A DNA stretch of 64,000 bases from Linanthus parryae (GCA_023055425.1 JALGPY010000004.1:59047718-59111717); one strand, 5' to 3'; positions 1 through 11,344 are shown, numbered from the stretch's first letter. Numbers and translations: made by a program. Notes: generated from the sequence alone by a model not told the origin.

Positions 1-430
1 TGTATTTACTTCCAACTTGTTCCCAAAATTTGAGAAACGTACTTAGACTTTGCTAGGTCGTATTTTTCACGGTGAGACATTACGTATGGAGTTCTTGGAG
101 CTAGGGATCGTGATTTCAGCTTGGGACATCATCATTTGATCTTTTTCTTCATCTTTTGCTTTAGTTTTTGGTTGATGATTATTGAGCTTTGTATTTTGAT
201 CATGTCAACTAGTAGCTAAAGTCTTTATTACAGGGAATTCTCGTTTATTAGCTAGGGTTAGATATGAACAACTCGTTTTGAGGTTATAATTCATGCTTTT
301 CTTAATTTAATGCGTTCTTCTCTTGTTATGGCTCGTTTATGAGTTTATTTTTTTTATCTTTTTTGGTTTAAGCTCACGTAGGATTGATCTTTATTAATAC
401 TCACGAAGTAACCCCGTGAGTGTTAGGCGG
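1..430 (+). repeat. Left half of an older Ty3-type LTR, split by insertion
   Basis: No reading frame is supported here. The stretch ends exactly at the target duplication of the Athila-like element, and its continuation is at 10407-10909. That continuation ends like an LTR of the same broad type: a block about accacttcttgcccacatag, then a run about ccctttgggttcg, then tgcacttgca and a terminal tgtca. I infer that both halves are one LTR older than the element inside it. The true left end lies outside the window. Confidence 0.5.
426..430. repeat. Target site duplication ggcgg, left copy
   Basis: Five bases ggcgg directly precede the TGATAACTCT start of the 5' LTR and recur directly after the end of the 3' LTR at 10402-10406. 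This fixes the ends of the element and shows that both termini come from a single integration. Confidence 0.9.
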
Positions 431-2096
431 TGATAACTCTCTTTTAGGAGTTATTTTTATACTTCCATATTAGTTGTAATAGGCTTATGTCACATGATTT
501 ATATGTTATATTTGCACACACATGTGAATTTGACGATATATATGCCTAAGAGTGAAAAGTTGTGTTTCTAGCTTATTTGTGCATGTTTTCTCTCATATTT
601 GCTATGATAATTGCACGGGTTGTTTAGTGTTGTGTACCTCAGGTAAAAGAGGTGCATTGGAGCTTATGAGATGCTTGTAATGGAGCTAGATGAAGAGGAG
701 AAAAGGAGACGCGCAAACAAAGAAAAGTCGGAAAAGTCACACAGGACCAGCCTGCACTCTTTTCGATGCCCAGGAAAATCTACAATTAATTTTGGAGCAA
801 GGCCTGCGGCATTGCAAAGTAGACATCCGTAGCTTTCCAACGATATATGGTAGGCACAAATACGAGTCCGTATGAGGGAGATACATCCAGCGCAAAATCA
901 GCGTATAATTCTGTCCGGGAATTACAAAGTAGAGGGGCTGAAGTGCAATTTCGGCAAAATAACATTAAGAAGCGTGCCCAGCTGGTAAAAAACGGGCAGA
1001 TAAGACCTAATAGGAGAAGATTCACGTACGGGAGCCATTGGAGAGCACCTAGGAGCTTGGGGATTGCACAGATTCGCCAAAGCTTTGGCGATTTCATCGT
1101 TTGATTCTTCTCTTACACTCTCTTTATCATTCTATGGAGAATACTTGTGATTTTAGCATAACAATGAGTAGCTAATTTCTTTGTTAGACTCTATGGAGAG
1201 CCTAGGGTTATGACTTTGACTTATTTTCCGGATTTCGTTGATTGATTCATGCGTATGATCCAATTAATGTTTATTATTCTTCATCTTGTATTGTGAATCC
1301 GTAAGCTAAGGCTATTGACACGTGTTAGTGATGAATGGAATGACCATGTTAGATGAAGATGATGAACTAGTTGAATTCATAGCTTAATGTTACAAACTAA
1401 TTAATTAGAAATCATGATCTAAGCTTAATTCTTAGCAACAAGGGAGTCGCGAACCAGAGTTGTTAGTGAACTAGGTGGGTGATCGACAGAGACTTAACCC
1501 GGTTACGAATAAGATCATGTTTTTATTCCCGAATCATTGAGACCGATAGGTGAGATGAATAGGAGTAGTCATGTGTGGGTAGATTCGGTTGAACTAGTTA
1601 GGTGAGTGAATCGGTGGACCGACAGGACCCGGTGAACGAAGTTGACTAGCCAGCTAGAACGTAACGGTATATGGAGGTGAGCCGACAGGTTCCAAAGTAA
1701 ACTGTTACGTAAAATTACATGAGATCGACAGAAGATTGTAAGTGCTATTACCCGGCATAATCAGTTAGTATGTAACGTGTTTCAATATAAATTCCGGAAC
1801 TGTCTAAAGACCCTAGGTGATTCATAGATCGCCTAGTTTTCTCCATACTTTGAGTAAATTCTCTTAATTGAAAAATACAAAAATATTGTCTCGACATTCA
1901 TTTTATTTAGTCGCTTGTTTGTGGGCGACGAACATTCAAAATCAAACCACTTCTTACCGGTTACTTAGGTATCTTCTAATTAATTCTTAATGAGCTAATA
2001 ATCGTCTATTTCCCTTGGGTTCGATATTCGGAGTCGTAAAATACTCCACTTACTACTTGACCGTGCACTTGCGTATATACGTAAGAATTCGTGTCA
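431..2096 (+). repeat. 5' LTR of the Athila-like element
   Basis: It begins TGATAACTCTCTTTTAGGAG and ends AATTCGTGTCA, matching 8725-10401 almost base for base. It is about 1,666 bp. I do not see a convincing TATA box that I would assign as the promoter. The same LTR family occurs as a solo copy on the opposite strand at 58062-59644. Confidence 0.92.
847..1104 (+). other. Short reading frame inside the LTR, kept in three LTR copies
   Basis: An 85-codon open frame starts MVG and contains SVRELQSRGAEVQ. The same frame is open at 9152-9409 in the 3' LTR. Its first half is also open on the minus strand at 59218-58925 in the solo LTR, where the C-terminal half differs because the frame shifts. 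I know of no function. Conservation may be purely at DNA level, since this part of the LTR is well conserved overall. Confidence 0.15.
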
Positions 2097-2102
2097 AGTT
2101 TT

Positions 2103-2120
2103 TGGCGCCGTTGCCGGGGA
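2103..2120 (+). other. Primer binding site, tRNA-Asp type
   Basis: The 18-mer TGGCGCCGTTGCCGGGGA lies six bases after the end of the 5' LTR. I recognise it as the primer site used by plant Athila/Tat-lineage Ty3 elements, complementary to the 3' end of tRNA-Asp. It would prime minus-strand DNA synthesis. Confidence 0.9.
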
Positions 2121-2233
2121 CTTAAACGGTTTATTAGTTTAGTTAAAAGTTAATTTAGGATACTTCTTTTAGTTTCTTTTTGTTACTATCTGTTTACCTC
2201 ACGGGTGTGCTAGTGTTGCTTTTTCAGGTAGCT

Positions 2234-4296
2234 ATGGCGGAAGGTCAAGGGCAGATTAGCCTCACCACAGAGCAGCTACAAGCTTTGGTAGCTGAAGCTC
2301 TAGAGAAAGCATTGGCAGCAACATCTATACCGCGCCCGACCTCCAGTGGCAGCAATTGTGGTGCCACCAATTCAGGCAGAAACCTTCTGTCTCAAGCTGG
2401 GCACAATTCAATTTGCTCAGGACCAGTGCACTTTTGCTGGGACAGACGAGGAAGACCCACATGCATTCATTGGGAGATTTCAGAGCCACTGTGGGCTAAT
2501 CCGTTATAGTGGGGTCACTTCCGAATCAATAAAACTGATGCTCTTCCCTCATTGCCTCAAGGGAGCTGCTATGGATTGGCTGGATTCATTGCCATCCAAC
2601 TCAATCAAGACATGGGAAGACTGTGCCTCCCAGCTCATGAGTAAATTCTTTCCCATCTCATGCATGATTCAGCTGCAGAACGAGATTTGGTCATTCAGGC
2701 AAAAGCAGCATGAGTCCATGGTAAAAGCATGGGAGGGTCTCAACTTATTGCTACGCAAATGCCCCAACCATGGCATTGCAAAAAGCCAGATCATACATGT
2801 CTTCTATGATGCACTTGGAATGCTTGACAAAGAAAAGATTGATAGATAAGCTGGGGGCAGTTTCTTGTTCAAATGTCATGTTGACGGTGCATATGAGTTG
2901 ATGAGACGTGTGGTTGAGCAAGAGGAGAGCTGGGATTATGAGAACCAACAAAAAGAACCGATGAAGCATAGCTCAGTGGCATATAACACGGTTCAGGTGA
3001 ATGCGGTAGAGGTAGTGCATGAAGCAATTGTTTCAGAGATGCATCAGCAGCATCCAGTACCACCATTAGAGTTGACTGATATGACAGGGATAATAAAGAC
3101 GATGGCTCAGCACATGGCAGACATGTCCACACAGGTCAGCTCTGTAGCAATTGCACTTCAAGTTGCTCAAGCAGAAATAAAAGATCTAAAGGAACAACTT
3201 GAACAAAGGGCACTGGATAGCATTGTTGACACATCAGAGGGACAGGCTCAAGCCATCACCACTCGAAGTGGTATTGCACTTACAGATCCTCCATATCCGA
3301 GTCATGCCAGAGCGGAAGCCTCAAAGGCGAAGGAACATGAAGTCTTCGATTCTAAGAAGAAACCTGTCATGATCCCCCAATCAAAGGGCATGATTCACCA
3401 AGATGCAGAGAAATCTACCGAGGTACCACTTCCATCTTCTCCTTCTTCTTCAGAACTACCATTTCCATTACGTAATAGGAAGAAGAAGGATGATTCTGAG
3501 GAATACAAGCGCTTTTTGAATGTCTTCTCTAAATTGCATATCCATATCCCATTGATTGAGGCACTTCAAAAGATTCCTAAGTATGCTCGATTTATTCAAG
3601 ATGCAGTTCTTGGAAAGAAAGGGGTGGATGAATTTCAGAGAGTAAACTTAAATGAACAGGTTAGTTCATGTGTTTTGCATGGATTACCTAAGAAAAAGAA
3701 GGATCCTGGTAGCTTTGTCATTGAGGCTACATTGGGTGATTCCTACACTGGAAGAGCTCTCTGTGATCTAGGAGCGAGCGTGAATTTGATGCCGTTGTCG
3801 GTATTCAAAAAGTTAGGTGTGGGGGAGCCCCCGAAAACCTGGATAACACTCAAAATTTGCAGACAAGTCATCAAAGAAAGCATGTGGGATGATAAAAGAT
3901 GTGCTAGTGAGGGTCGGAAGTCTGATCATTCCGGCTGATTTTGTTATATTGGATATGCCAGTAGGTGATGTTCCGCTAATTCTGGGTAGGCCATTCTTGG
4001 CGACTGGTCGTACTCTCATTGACGTAGAGAATGGAGAACTGATTATGAGGGTACACGATGACATGGAGACTTTTCGGGTTTTTAAACCGTCACCCCAGTG
4101 TTCATGGGAGTATCAGCCAGGTGTGCCATTTGCTGTACAAGTGAAGCGCCAAATCCCAGAGTTGTCGCAAGGGGATCCACCTGACTACTGGGAAAGAAAT
4201 AAGCCATCAGCAGTGCACGCACATGAAGCAGTGCTTCAAATTCAGCACAGGAAAGCAAAGCTGGAAGCGGCACAAAGTGCCAGACCACCCTCGTGA
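2234..4296 (+). pseudogene. gag-protease gene of the Athila-like element, broken
   Basis: This would encode the particle protein and an aspartic protease that matures it. The start chosen is the ATG at 2234 (MAEGQGQISL), which begins a short helical N-terminus. The frame is lost near 2345, and the Retrotrans_gag domain continues in another frame (about 2350-2846), with the typical GAAMDWLDSLP and LMSKFFP segments. A TAA stop interrupts it at 2847-2849. The same frame then resumes with a linker and the protease, whose active-site block LCDLGASVNLMPLSVF lies near 3758-3805. A second frameshift near 3885 moves the end of the protease (PADFVILDM, LILGRPFL) to a third frame, which ends at 4296. 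Nothing of RT or integrase follows. With one stop and two shifts it is unlikely to make full-length product. Confidence 0.85.
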
Positions 4297-4340
4297 GGTG
4301 GCATAGGTAACTGGGTCGGGCCGTCGACTGTAAATTGCAA

Positions 4341-4364
4341 GCGCTTGTTGGGAGGCAACCCAAC
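4341..4364 (+). other. Conserved post-coding motif with small inverted repeat
   Basis: The stretch contains GCGCTTGTTGGGAGGCAACC followed by CAAC. TTGGG and CCCAA can pair around AGGCAA. I recognise this block as one that follows the coding region in many plant Athila/Tat elements, where it normally comes after integrase. Here it follows protease almost directly, so the missing pol was probably lost between about 4080 and 4340. Confidence 0.6.
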
Positions 4365-4750
4365 GTATTTTCATGCTTTAGTGTAGAGAGTGTGTTTTTA
4401 ATTACTGTCGTGTGCAATTTTAATATTGTTTTGTTATCTGAGGGGTGAGAGCGTGAGAATCTTATATTTGAATTGAGTTGTGCAGGCACACAGGTTGGAG
4501 ACGCGGTCCGGACTCCCCTCCTTGATGCGTGAAAAGAAGAAACGCAGAAAAACCGAGAAAGCGACATAATGATCACGAAATTTGAGGTCAGGAATTCTGA
4601 AGTCTACTCCGGAAAATTTGAAGTCACTATTGCGAAATCAGAACATGCGCGAAACAAGCTTTCCGACGGTATGTAATATGCGTGCATCGGAGTCCGGAGA
4701 CGTAATCTAGAAGACAAACGAAGCGAAAAAAAAAAAAAAAGCTTGAGTCA

Positions 4751-4789
4751 GGGGTGTTCGCACGAACACCCCCTGTGTTCGCACGAACA
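4751..4789. repeat. Two adjacent inverted repeats sharing tgttcg-ca-cgaaca
   Basis: The first has 10-base arms, GGGGTGTTCG and CGAACACCCC (4751-4772), around a CA spacer. The second has 6-base arms, TGTTCG and CGAACA (4776-4789), around the same CA. A degraded third copy, CTCACACGAACA, follows near 4838. They sit at the start of the C+T-rich stretch. Function unknown. Confidence 0.6.
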
Positions 4790-5216
4790 AAAGGACGGCA
4801 CAAACATTCTGCTCGAATTACGAACAAAACAATGTGCTCACACGAACAAACATCTTCGTCCTCGTTCATCCTCAACAAAACCCTTCCTCCAACCTCTCTC
4901 AAATCCCATCTCTCCGGCGATTCCCTCGATACCCCGTCGCTTACGGCCGCCTGTAACTCCGGCGGCCTCTCTTCTCACTTCCGGGGAACCCGCAGCAAAC
5001 ACACCCTCTCTATCCCCGACAGATTTCACCCCTGTACTTTATGAAACCACCAAACCCAACCCCATCTTCTTCCCCATCGTCGTCTTCTCCTTCTTCTCTG
5101 TTAAACCCAGCCACCAAATCACCGCTGCTGCTCCTTTCTCCGCCCGCCTCAGTTCTTGACAGAAAGGAGAACCATTCGCACTAAATCCCTCGCAATTGCT
5201 TCGGCCCCTTTCTTCT

Positions 5217-5699
5217 TCAGTTCTGCGATCCTCTGCTTCTTGCGATGCTCCTTTTGGGTTCTTCTCTGCGTTTGGCTTCCTGTGGCTGCGGTGAAGCTAT
5301 GTTCTTCATCTTCCGATTCTTCTTCTTCTTTTCTGATTCGTTGCTCTGTCTTTGCTTTTTCTTGGCTTCTGATCTGATTTTGGATTTTGATTGGAATTGG
5401 GTCTGCGAGGTCTTGGGTTGTGGGAGCTGGTAATTGATCGGGTTTGAAGGGGAAGGCAGCGGCGATGGTGATTCTGGTGGCTGATTTGCAGAGACGGTGG
5501 CTGTGAGTTTCAGGTGGTTTAATTTGGTGATTCGTTGGTTGCAGGTTTCAGTGATTGGGTGGTTTAGGAGATGGTAAGGTGGAGCCAGTGGTGGTGCTGG
5601 GTTTGTGGCCGGAATCAAGTTGTGAAGGTGGAGAATTGGAGGTTCTGGTGATTCTTGATGGTAGCTTTGAATATGCAGGTTGTGATTTGGAGCTTTCAT
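5217..5699 (-). other. Antisense low-complexity reading frame
   Basis: A 160-codon frame on the minus strand is rich in Pro, Ser, Asn and Lys (for example QRQSNESEKKKKNRKMK). Some plant Tat-lineage Ty3 elements carry an extra antisense frame between pol and the 3' LTR, so the position is suggestive. The composition is what an asymmetric C/T then G/T strand would produce by chance. I do not regard it as an established gene. Confidence 0.12.
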
Positions 5700-8600
5700 G
5701 GTGTAAGCAGTAGGTATTTAATTTGGTATAGGCATGGTGAAATTAGTTGTAATCAGGGGGTTTGATAGTGATGGCATTATGTTGGCTGATGGGTTGTATT
5801 TTGGACAGAGTTTTGGTCTGTTAGTTGGTAGATTGCAGCTGGTGTAATTGGTGGTTGTTATAGGTGAATTGGAGGATGTAGGGGGTGAATTGGTTGGGTT
5901 ATTTTGTGGTGATATTGCGTTGGTGTTTGCTAGTGGTGATGATGGGTCTGGTTTTAGGGCAAGTTGCAGAGTGTTTTGGTTGATTAATTTGGAGGAATTG
6001 ATAGCAGGTTGTAGGTACGGGAAGGAGGTCAGGTTTTGGTGGTTAAAGAGGTACTGGTTTAGTGGTGTACTAATTGAACTAAGGCAAGGTTGTGAATGAG
6101 GAAGGCAAGGTGTTACAGTGGTGGTGTTATTGGTGAATCGTGGTGGATGGTTTTGTAGAGGATAGGCAGTTTAGGTGTTGGATGAGTTTTGAACTTGGTT
6201 TAGGTACTGGTGATGGAATTGGTTTCATGGTGAAAGGTGTATGCTGTGGAGAAGCTAAGGTTTTTCTCAAATAAATTTGTCAATTCGTTCTCAACCGGTT
6301 GGAACTAGAGCAAACCGTTTGCGGGGTTGTAACGGGGACATCAAGGAGAAGCTGTTGAGCTAAAAATCTCTCATCGCGAAAGTTATCAAAAAAATCAGTC
6401 AACCGTACGGTTCTTGACTGATTTTGTCGATCAAGTATTGTCAGAATGGAACTCCAGGGCTGCAGGTATCTCTAAATTCTCTATTTTAATTCAGTTTAAG
6501 CACTTGCTATGGATATATTGAATTGGTTGTTGAATTTTCCTGAATTTTGTGCTTAATTGCTCAAGTACTGCACTCCTTGTCACGTGCACGTAGCAACAAT
6601 AATCTCTAAATTGGAATTGCTATTTTCTTGTGAAATGAAATCGTTTAGGAGTAATGACGATGGTACTGAGTAGATTCACTACACCTTGCATTAGAATTGC
6701 CGAGTCCTCTTGATTGATTTCTAAATTCGTTGAGGACAACGACGCAATCTAGTGTGTGGGGGGGGGGGGGGATTTTAGTCTTGACTAGCCAGTCCGTGTC
6801 TGCATTAACCTGTCAGCATGTAGATTGTCAGTTCGTATTGTGTCGTGTCTATTTATAGTGTCGTATGGTCATGTATTAGCGGTGTATATATGTGTTAGTC
6901 GGTTGATTTTTGCACGTTTATTTAATTGAGTCCACCTACCGAATTGAGTCAGTTTCGAGTCTTCTTTCGTGTCTGGCCTTGCATATAGAGTAGGAATTAG
7001 TAAAAAAAAAAAAAATGAAAAATCCTTAAAAATTAAAAATTGAATTTTTAAGAGAAAGGGCAATCAAAAAGAGTTGAACTTGGCAAGGGCTTAAAGATAG
7101 AATTCCCTAGGAGTATGAAGATCCGAAGTGAGGCAGAGACGCGAGAATCTGGAGTAGGAAGACTTATAGAGCTAATTCACACTAGAAATGCAAGTAACTG
7201 TCTCTCAGACTTAGATATCCTACTAGTACTACACCGCCGTCATTTAGGTAGTCGTCAACCCTCCTCGTAGTGGCAACAGAACAGTCGTGCGAGTGACTTT
7301 TATGGGGACCTCACGTCCCGTCTCACAGCCTAGGTCCACTAGTTACCCTCTTCGATCCATTTACCCCTTTTATTCAAAGCCTCTAGCCTAGGAAGCTTTT
7401 CATTGTGACTTTCATCACTTGTTAGAATGGCCATTTCCTATGCGTCATGATAGAGGGAGTCGAGTTAGGGAGGTTCGATGAGGGTGTGCTGAGTCGATAC
7501 ATTCGTTGTGGATACTCTTACAGGTTTCGTCTTACGAGGGGATGTGAGGGTGAGTTAGAGACGGCAGCACACTTCGGTGTGGCGGTGAATCGTGTCCTTA
7601 CACCACGATCACAGGTGGAGTTCCGTAGTGCGTGACATTCTTTCCGCACAGTATGGGGTGGGGTTGATTGATATTATAGGAGGACGTGCTAGTTTTTCAT
7701 GTTATTCTCTATATCTTAGGTGATGAGGAGGATCGGTTGGAAAGCACGTATCACTTTGGCTACCGGATTTTGTGAGTTGGTTAAAATCGAGTGTGGGGGT
7801 GTCGACGATTATTATTATATCTCTTTGATCTGACAAATTCAACCCCCACGTTATCTACATGATATTTTTTATCTCGCCGGGTTCATTCAGTATTACTTGT
7901 GCTCCATGTGTTGATTATTTGTGGGAAGTGACGAAATGAAAAACAAGAAAAGAGAGATAGAAAAGAAATAAAAAAAGTAGAGAATAAAAGGAAAGAGAAG
8001 GAAATAAAGGAGCGTGTTTTGGCAATTGCAAGGGAACCGAAGAGATTAGCTATGATTCTGTCTAACACTCTTTCACATTTGTGGCCGCGAGAACGGCGTT
8101 GCACCGGGATTGAGGGAATGAGGGTCGGAGTAGGTGAGATTCGGTTGGGTTCCTTGGATTTCGGTGAGGGAGTGTGAGAAACGGGTTACGTGAGAATATC
8201 ATGACGTCTAGGACTACGCTTCTAAATAGCCTATCCCACCCGTCCTAAGCCTTCAACAGTTTTAACCCGTGGATAAATAGCTCGGATGGTAAGTACTAGG
8301 GATATGTCTGATGAGTGTGTGAGTGCAAATTATTAAGTGCTCGTGCTTGTTCTGTCCAACAAAACTGGCCGCAAGTTCTGTCGATCATGGAGGTTGTAGA
8401 GTTTCCAAAGGGGATATGAGAGCCTGATGACTTACCAGTTTGCTTATCGAGATTGCCCAATCTCAACCAAAACGAAATATTTTTGTGTGCGTGTGTAAAT
8501 ATGTGTTGTGTAGGATCGAGTCGTACCTTGCATTTGCATCATATTGTTGCATTGTTGAGTTGTATTTTGTTATTGAGTCGGCTAGTTAATATTTTTATGC

Positions 8601-8710
8601 AACGGTGTTTCGAATAGTATGCAATTGTCTTGGCTCGTATCTTGTTGGTGGTGGGATGAAGTGAGAATGTGGTTGGATTTTGATTTGTTGCTCGGGACGC
8701 GCAATAGGTA

Positions 8711-8724
8711 AGTGTGGGGGTGTT
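8711..8724 (+). other. Polypurine tract of the Athila-like element
   Basis: AGTGTGGGGGTGTT abuts the TGATAAC start of the 3' LTR, the expected place for the plus-strand primer. Two similar GTGTGGG words lie upstream at 6754-6771 and 7791-7800. Confidence 0.7.
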
Positions 8725-10401
8725 TGATAACTCTCTTTTAGGAGTTATTTTTATACTTCCATATTAGTTGTAATAGTCTTATGTCACATGATTTATATGT
8801 TATATTTGCACACATATGTGAATTTGACGATTTATATTCCTAAGAGTGAAAAGTTGTGTTTCTAGCTTATTTGTGCATGTTTTCTCTCATATTTGCTATG
8901 ATAATTGCACGGGTTGTTTAGTGTTGTGTATCTCAGGTAAAAAGAGGTGCATTGGAGCTTATGAGATGCTTGGAGATGCTTGGAATGGAGCTAGATGAAG
9001 AGGAGAAAAGGAGACGCGCAAACAAAGAAAAGTCGGAAAAGTCACTCAGGACCAGCCTGCACTCTTTTCAATTCCTAGGAAAATCTACAAAGAATTTTGG
9101 AGCAAGGCCTGCGTCATTGGAAAGTAGACATCAGTAGCTTTCCAACGATATATGGTAGGCCCAAAGACGAGTACGTATGAGGGAGATAAAGCCCGCGCAA
9201 AATCAGCGAATAATTCGGTCCGGGAATTACAAAGTAGAGGGGCTGAAGTGCAATTTCGGAAAAATAACATTAAGAAGCGTGCCCAGCTGGTAAAAAACGG
9301 GCAGAGAAGACCTAATAGGAGAAGATTCACGTACGGGAGCCATTGGAGAGCACCTAGAAGCTTGGGGATTGCACGGATTTGCCAAAGCTTTGGCGATTTC
9401 ATCGTTTGATTCTTCTCTTACCCTCTCTTTATCATTCTATGGAGAATACTTGTGATTTTAGCATAACAATGAGTAGCTAATTTCTTTGTTAGGCTCTATG
9501 GAGAGCCTAGGGTTATGACTTAGACTTATTTTCCGGATTTCGTTGATTGATTCATGCGTATGATCCAGTTAATGTTTATTATTCTTCATCTTGTATTGTG
9601 AATCCGTAAACTAAGGCTATTGCCACGTGTTAGTGATGAATGGAATGACCATGTTAGATGAAGATGATGAACTAGTTGAATTCATAGCTTAATGTCACAA
9701 ACTAATTAATTAGAAATCATGATCTAGGCTTAATTCTTAGCAAAAAGGGAGTTGCGAACCGGAGTTGTTAGTGAACTAGGTGGGTGCTCGACAGAGACTT
9801 AACCCGGTTACGAATAAGATCATGTTTTTATTCCCGAATCATTGAGACCGATAGGTGAGATGAATAGGAGTAGTCATGTGTGGGTAGATTCGGTTGAACT
9901 AGTTAGGTGAGTGAATCGGTGGACCGACAGGACCCCGTGAACGAAGTTGACTAGCCAGCTAGAACGTAACGGTAGATGGAGGTGGACCGACAGGACCCAA
10001 AGTAAACTGTTACGTAAAATTACATGAGATCGACAGAAGATTGTAAGTGCTATTACCCGGCATAATCAGTTAGTACGTAACGTGTTTCAATACAAATTCC
10101 GGAACTGTCTAAAGACCCTAGGTGATTCATAGATCGCCTAGTTTTCTCCATACTTTGAGTAAATTCTCTTAATTGAAAAATACAAAAATATTGTCTCTAC
10201 ATTCATTTTATTTAGTCGTTTGTTTGTGGGCGACGAACATTCAAAATCAAACCACTTCTTACCGGTTACTTAGGTATCTTCTAATTAATTCTTAATTAGC
10301 TAATAATCGTCTATTTCCCTTGGGTTCGATATTCAGAGTCGTAAAATACTGCACTTACTACTTGACCGTGCACTTGCGTATACACGTAAGAATTCGTGTC
10401 A
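8725..10401 (+). repeat. 3' LTR of the Athila-like element
   Basis: About 1,677 bp, starting TGATAACTCT and ending GTGTCA. It matches the 5' LTR with scattered single-base changes and a short duplication (gagatgcttg twice near 8961-8980). ggcgg follows directly. Confidence 0.92.
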
Positions 10402-10406
10402 GGCGG
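10402..10406. repeat. Target site duplication ggcgg, right copy
   Basis: Identical to 426-430 on the other side of the element. Confidence 0.9.
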
Positions 10407-10909
10407 TAATGTGTTGTTTCACCTAGTTGTATCACTACTTGGTAACTCAGTAGATTTGACTAGGATCATTAAAAGTAGAATAACGAAATTAAATTCGTTC
10501 CTAGACTTGAATCAAGCATGGTAACTCGGTTTGAATTGGCTCTAGGGATAGAAATTTTTTTGGTAACTAGACAAGTTGTACTTTGCTTGATAAATTATAG
10601 AAGACGGGTTAGGTTTTCATAAATCAAAGTGTAGTTCATAGCATCCCTAGTGATCCACGATAGAATTCCGGGTACTTGTCTCCCATTAGTAACTCTATAA
10701 ATTTTTCTTGTAGATCATGCGATATTTCAGTCGGCTAACTTAATATTAGTCTTTTATTTTCAGTAGAATTGGAAATCAAATCCACTTCTTGCCCACATAG
10801 GGTTATTCTTTATCAACTAGCTTACAAAGAAGTCCTTTGGGTTCGGCAACCCGGATTACCGGAATTATTACTACATTGAAAACTGTGCACTTGCAGTTGG
10901 AACATGTCA
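10407..10909 (+). repeat. Right half of the older Ty3-type LTR
   Basis: Continuation of 1-430 after the Athila-like insertion. Its last 170 bases follow the same order of blocks as the end of the inserted element's LTR and finish with TGTCA at 10909. No primer site follows, so the rest of that older element is missing or this was a solo LTR. Confidence 0.5.
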
Positions 10910-11344
10910 ATATCTGTAATCTTAACGTGAGAAGATAATAAGTTTTTAATAACAGGAGCTCGAAATATTATTTTGAGAACATGGACAGGAGTGTAATAAC
11001 TGTTATTTAGTGGTGCTAACTGTTGTTAACTATATTTGTGCTAGGTTCGGGTCAAACTAGAAGTCCTAATAAAGTTAGGAGTCAGATTCGTATTTTCTCC
11101 TCCTGGTCCCTCCCGTAGCCTATATAATTTTCCTTTGTCTTCAGAATTTCGTAAGCTTCAGATACACACTAAAATATAGGGTTTCAAGAGTGAGAGCAAT
11201 ACATCTGGAGCCCACACTTGTATCCAGGACGAACTTCAGGAATATGGGTGATGATCAGGAATGATTCAGACCTACATCAACTAGCTAGGATGCAGGTATG
11301 AACCCTAATTACGCCTAGTAGAATTATGGCGTTCTGGTTTGGGC
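10910..11344 (+). other. Possible copia LTR fragment with TATA box
   Basis: No gene is seen. A TATA-like tatataatt at 11121-11129 follows gtagcc, a layout common in short copia LTRs (tgttatttagtgg near 11002 could be the start). A 5' splice-like CAG/GTATGA occurs near 11295. Gag of copia A, expected after such an LTR, appears only from 13629, so the link is an inference. Confidence 0.3.

Larger units (their letters stand above)
4365..8710 (+). other. Long non-coding interior of the Athila-like element
   Basis: No gene is supported in these 4.3 kb. Visible landmarks are a poly-A run at 4727-4740, two small inverted repeats at 4751-4789, and a strongly C+T-rich stretch at about 4850-5230 that resembles a plant 5' UTR or first exon. 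A G+T-rich stretch follows at about 5440-6250 (many ggtggt and ggttg words), then a run of about 14 G at 6758-6771 and another GTGTGGGGGT at 7791-7800. The rest is plain AT-rich spacer. Autonomous Athila elements carry pol and an env-like or extra frame in this position, and none is visible. Confidence 0.7.
431..10401 (+). mobile_element. Complete non-autonomous Athila-like Ty3 retrotransposon
   Basis: This 9.97-kb element has paired LTRs starting TGATAACTCT and ending GTGTCA, flanked by ggcgg duplications. In order it carries the 5' LTR, a primer binding site of tRNA-Asp type, a broken gag-protease gene, a long non-coding interior, a GTGTGGGGG-type polypurine tract and the 3' LTR. No reverse transcriptase, RNase H or integrase motif is visible in any frame, so it would need enzymes from another element. 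The LTR pair is very similar, with scattered substitutions and a roughly 10-base duplication near 8960, which points to a fairly young insertion. The Athila assignment rests on the primer site, the gag and protease style and the tract following the coding region. Confidence 0.88.

Noticed and set aside
4743..5159. 138-codon Ser/Pro-rich frame on the plus strand
   Set aside because: Low-complexity translation of a C+T-rich stretch with overlapping alternative frames and no recognisable domain. It is described as non-coding interior.
5848..6099. 83-codon frame in the G+T-rich part
   Set aside because: Val/Gly/Leu-rich translation expected from GT-rich DNA; no domain or neighbouring exon.
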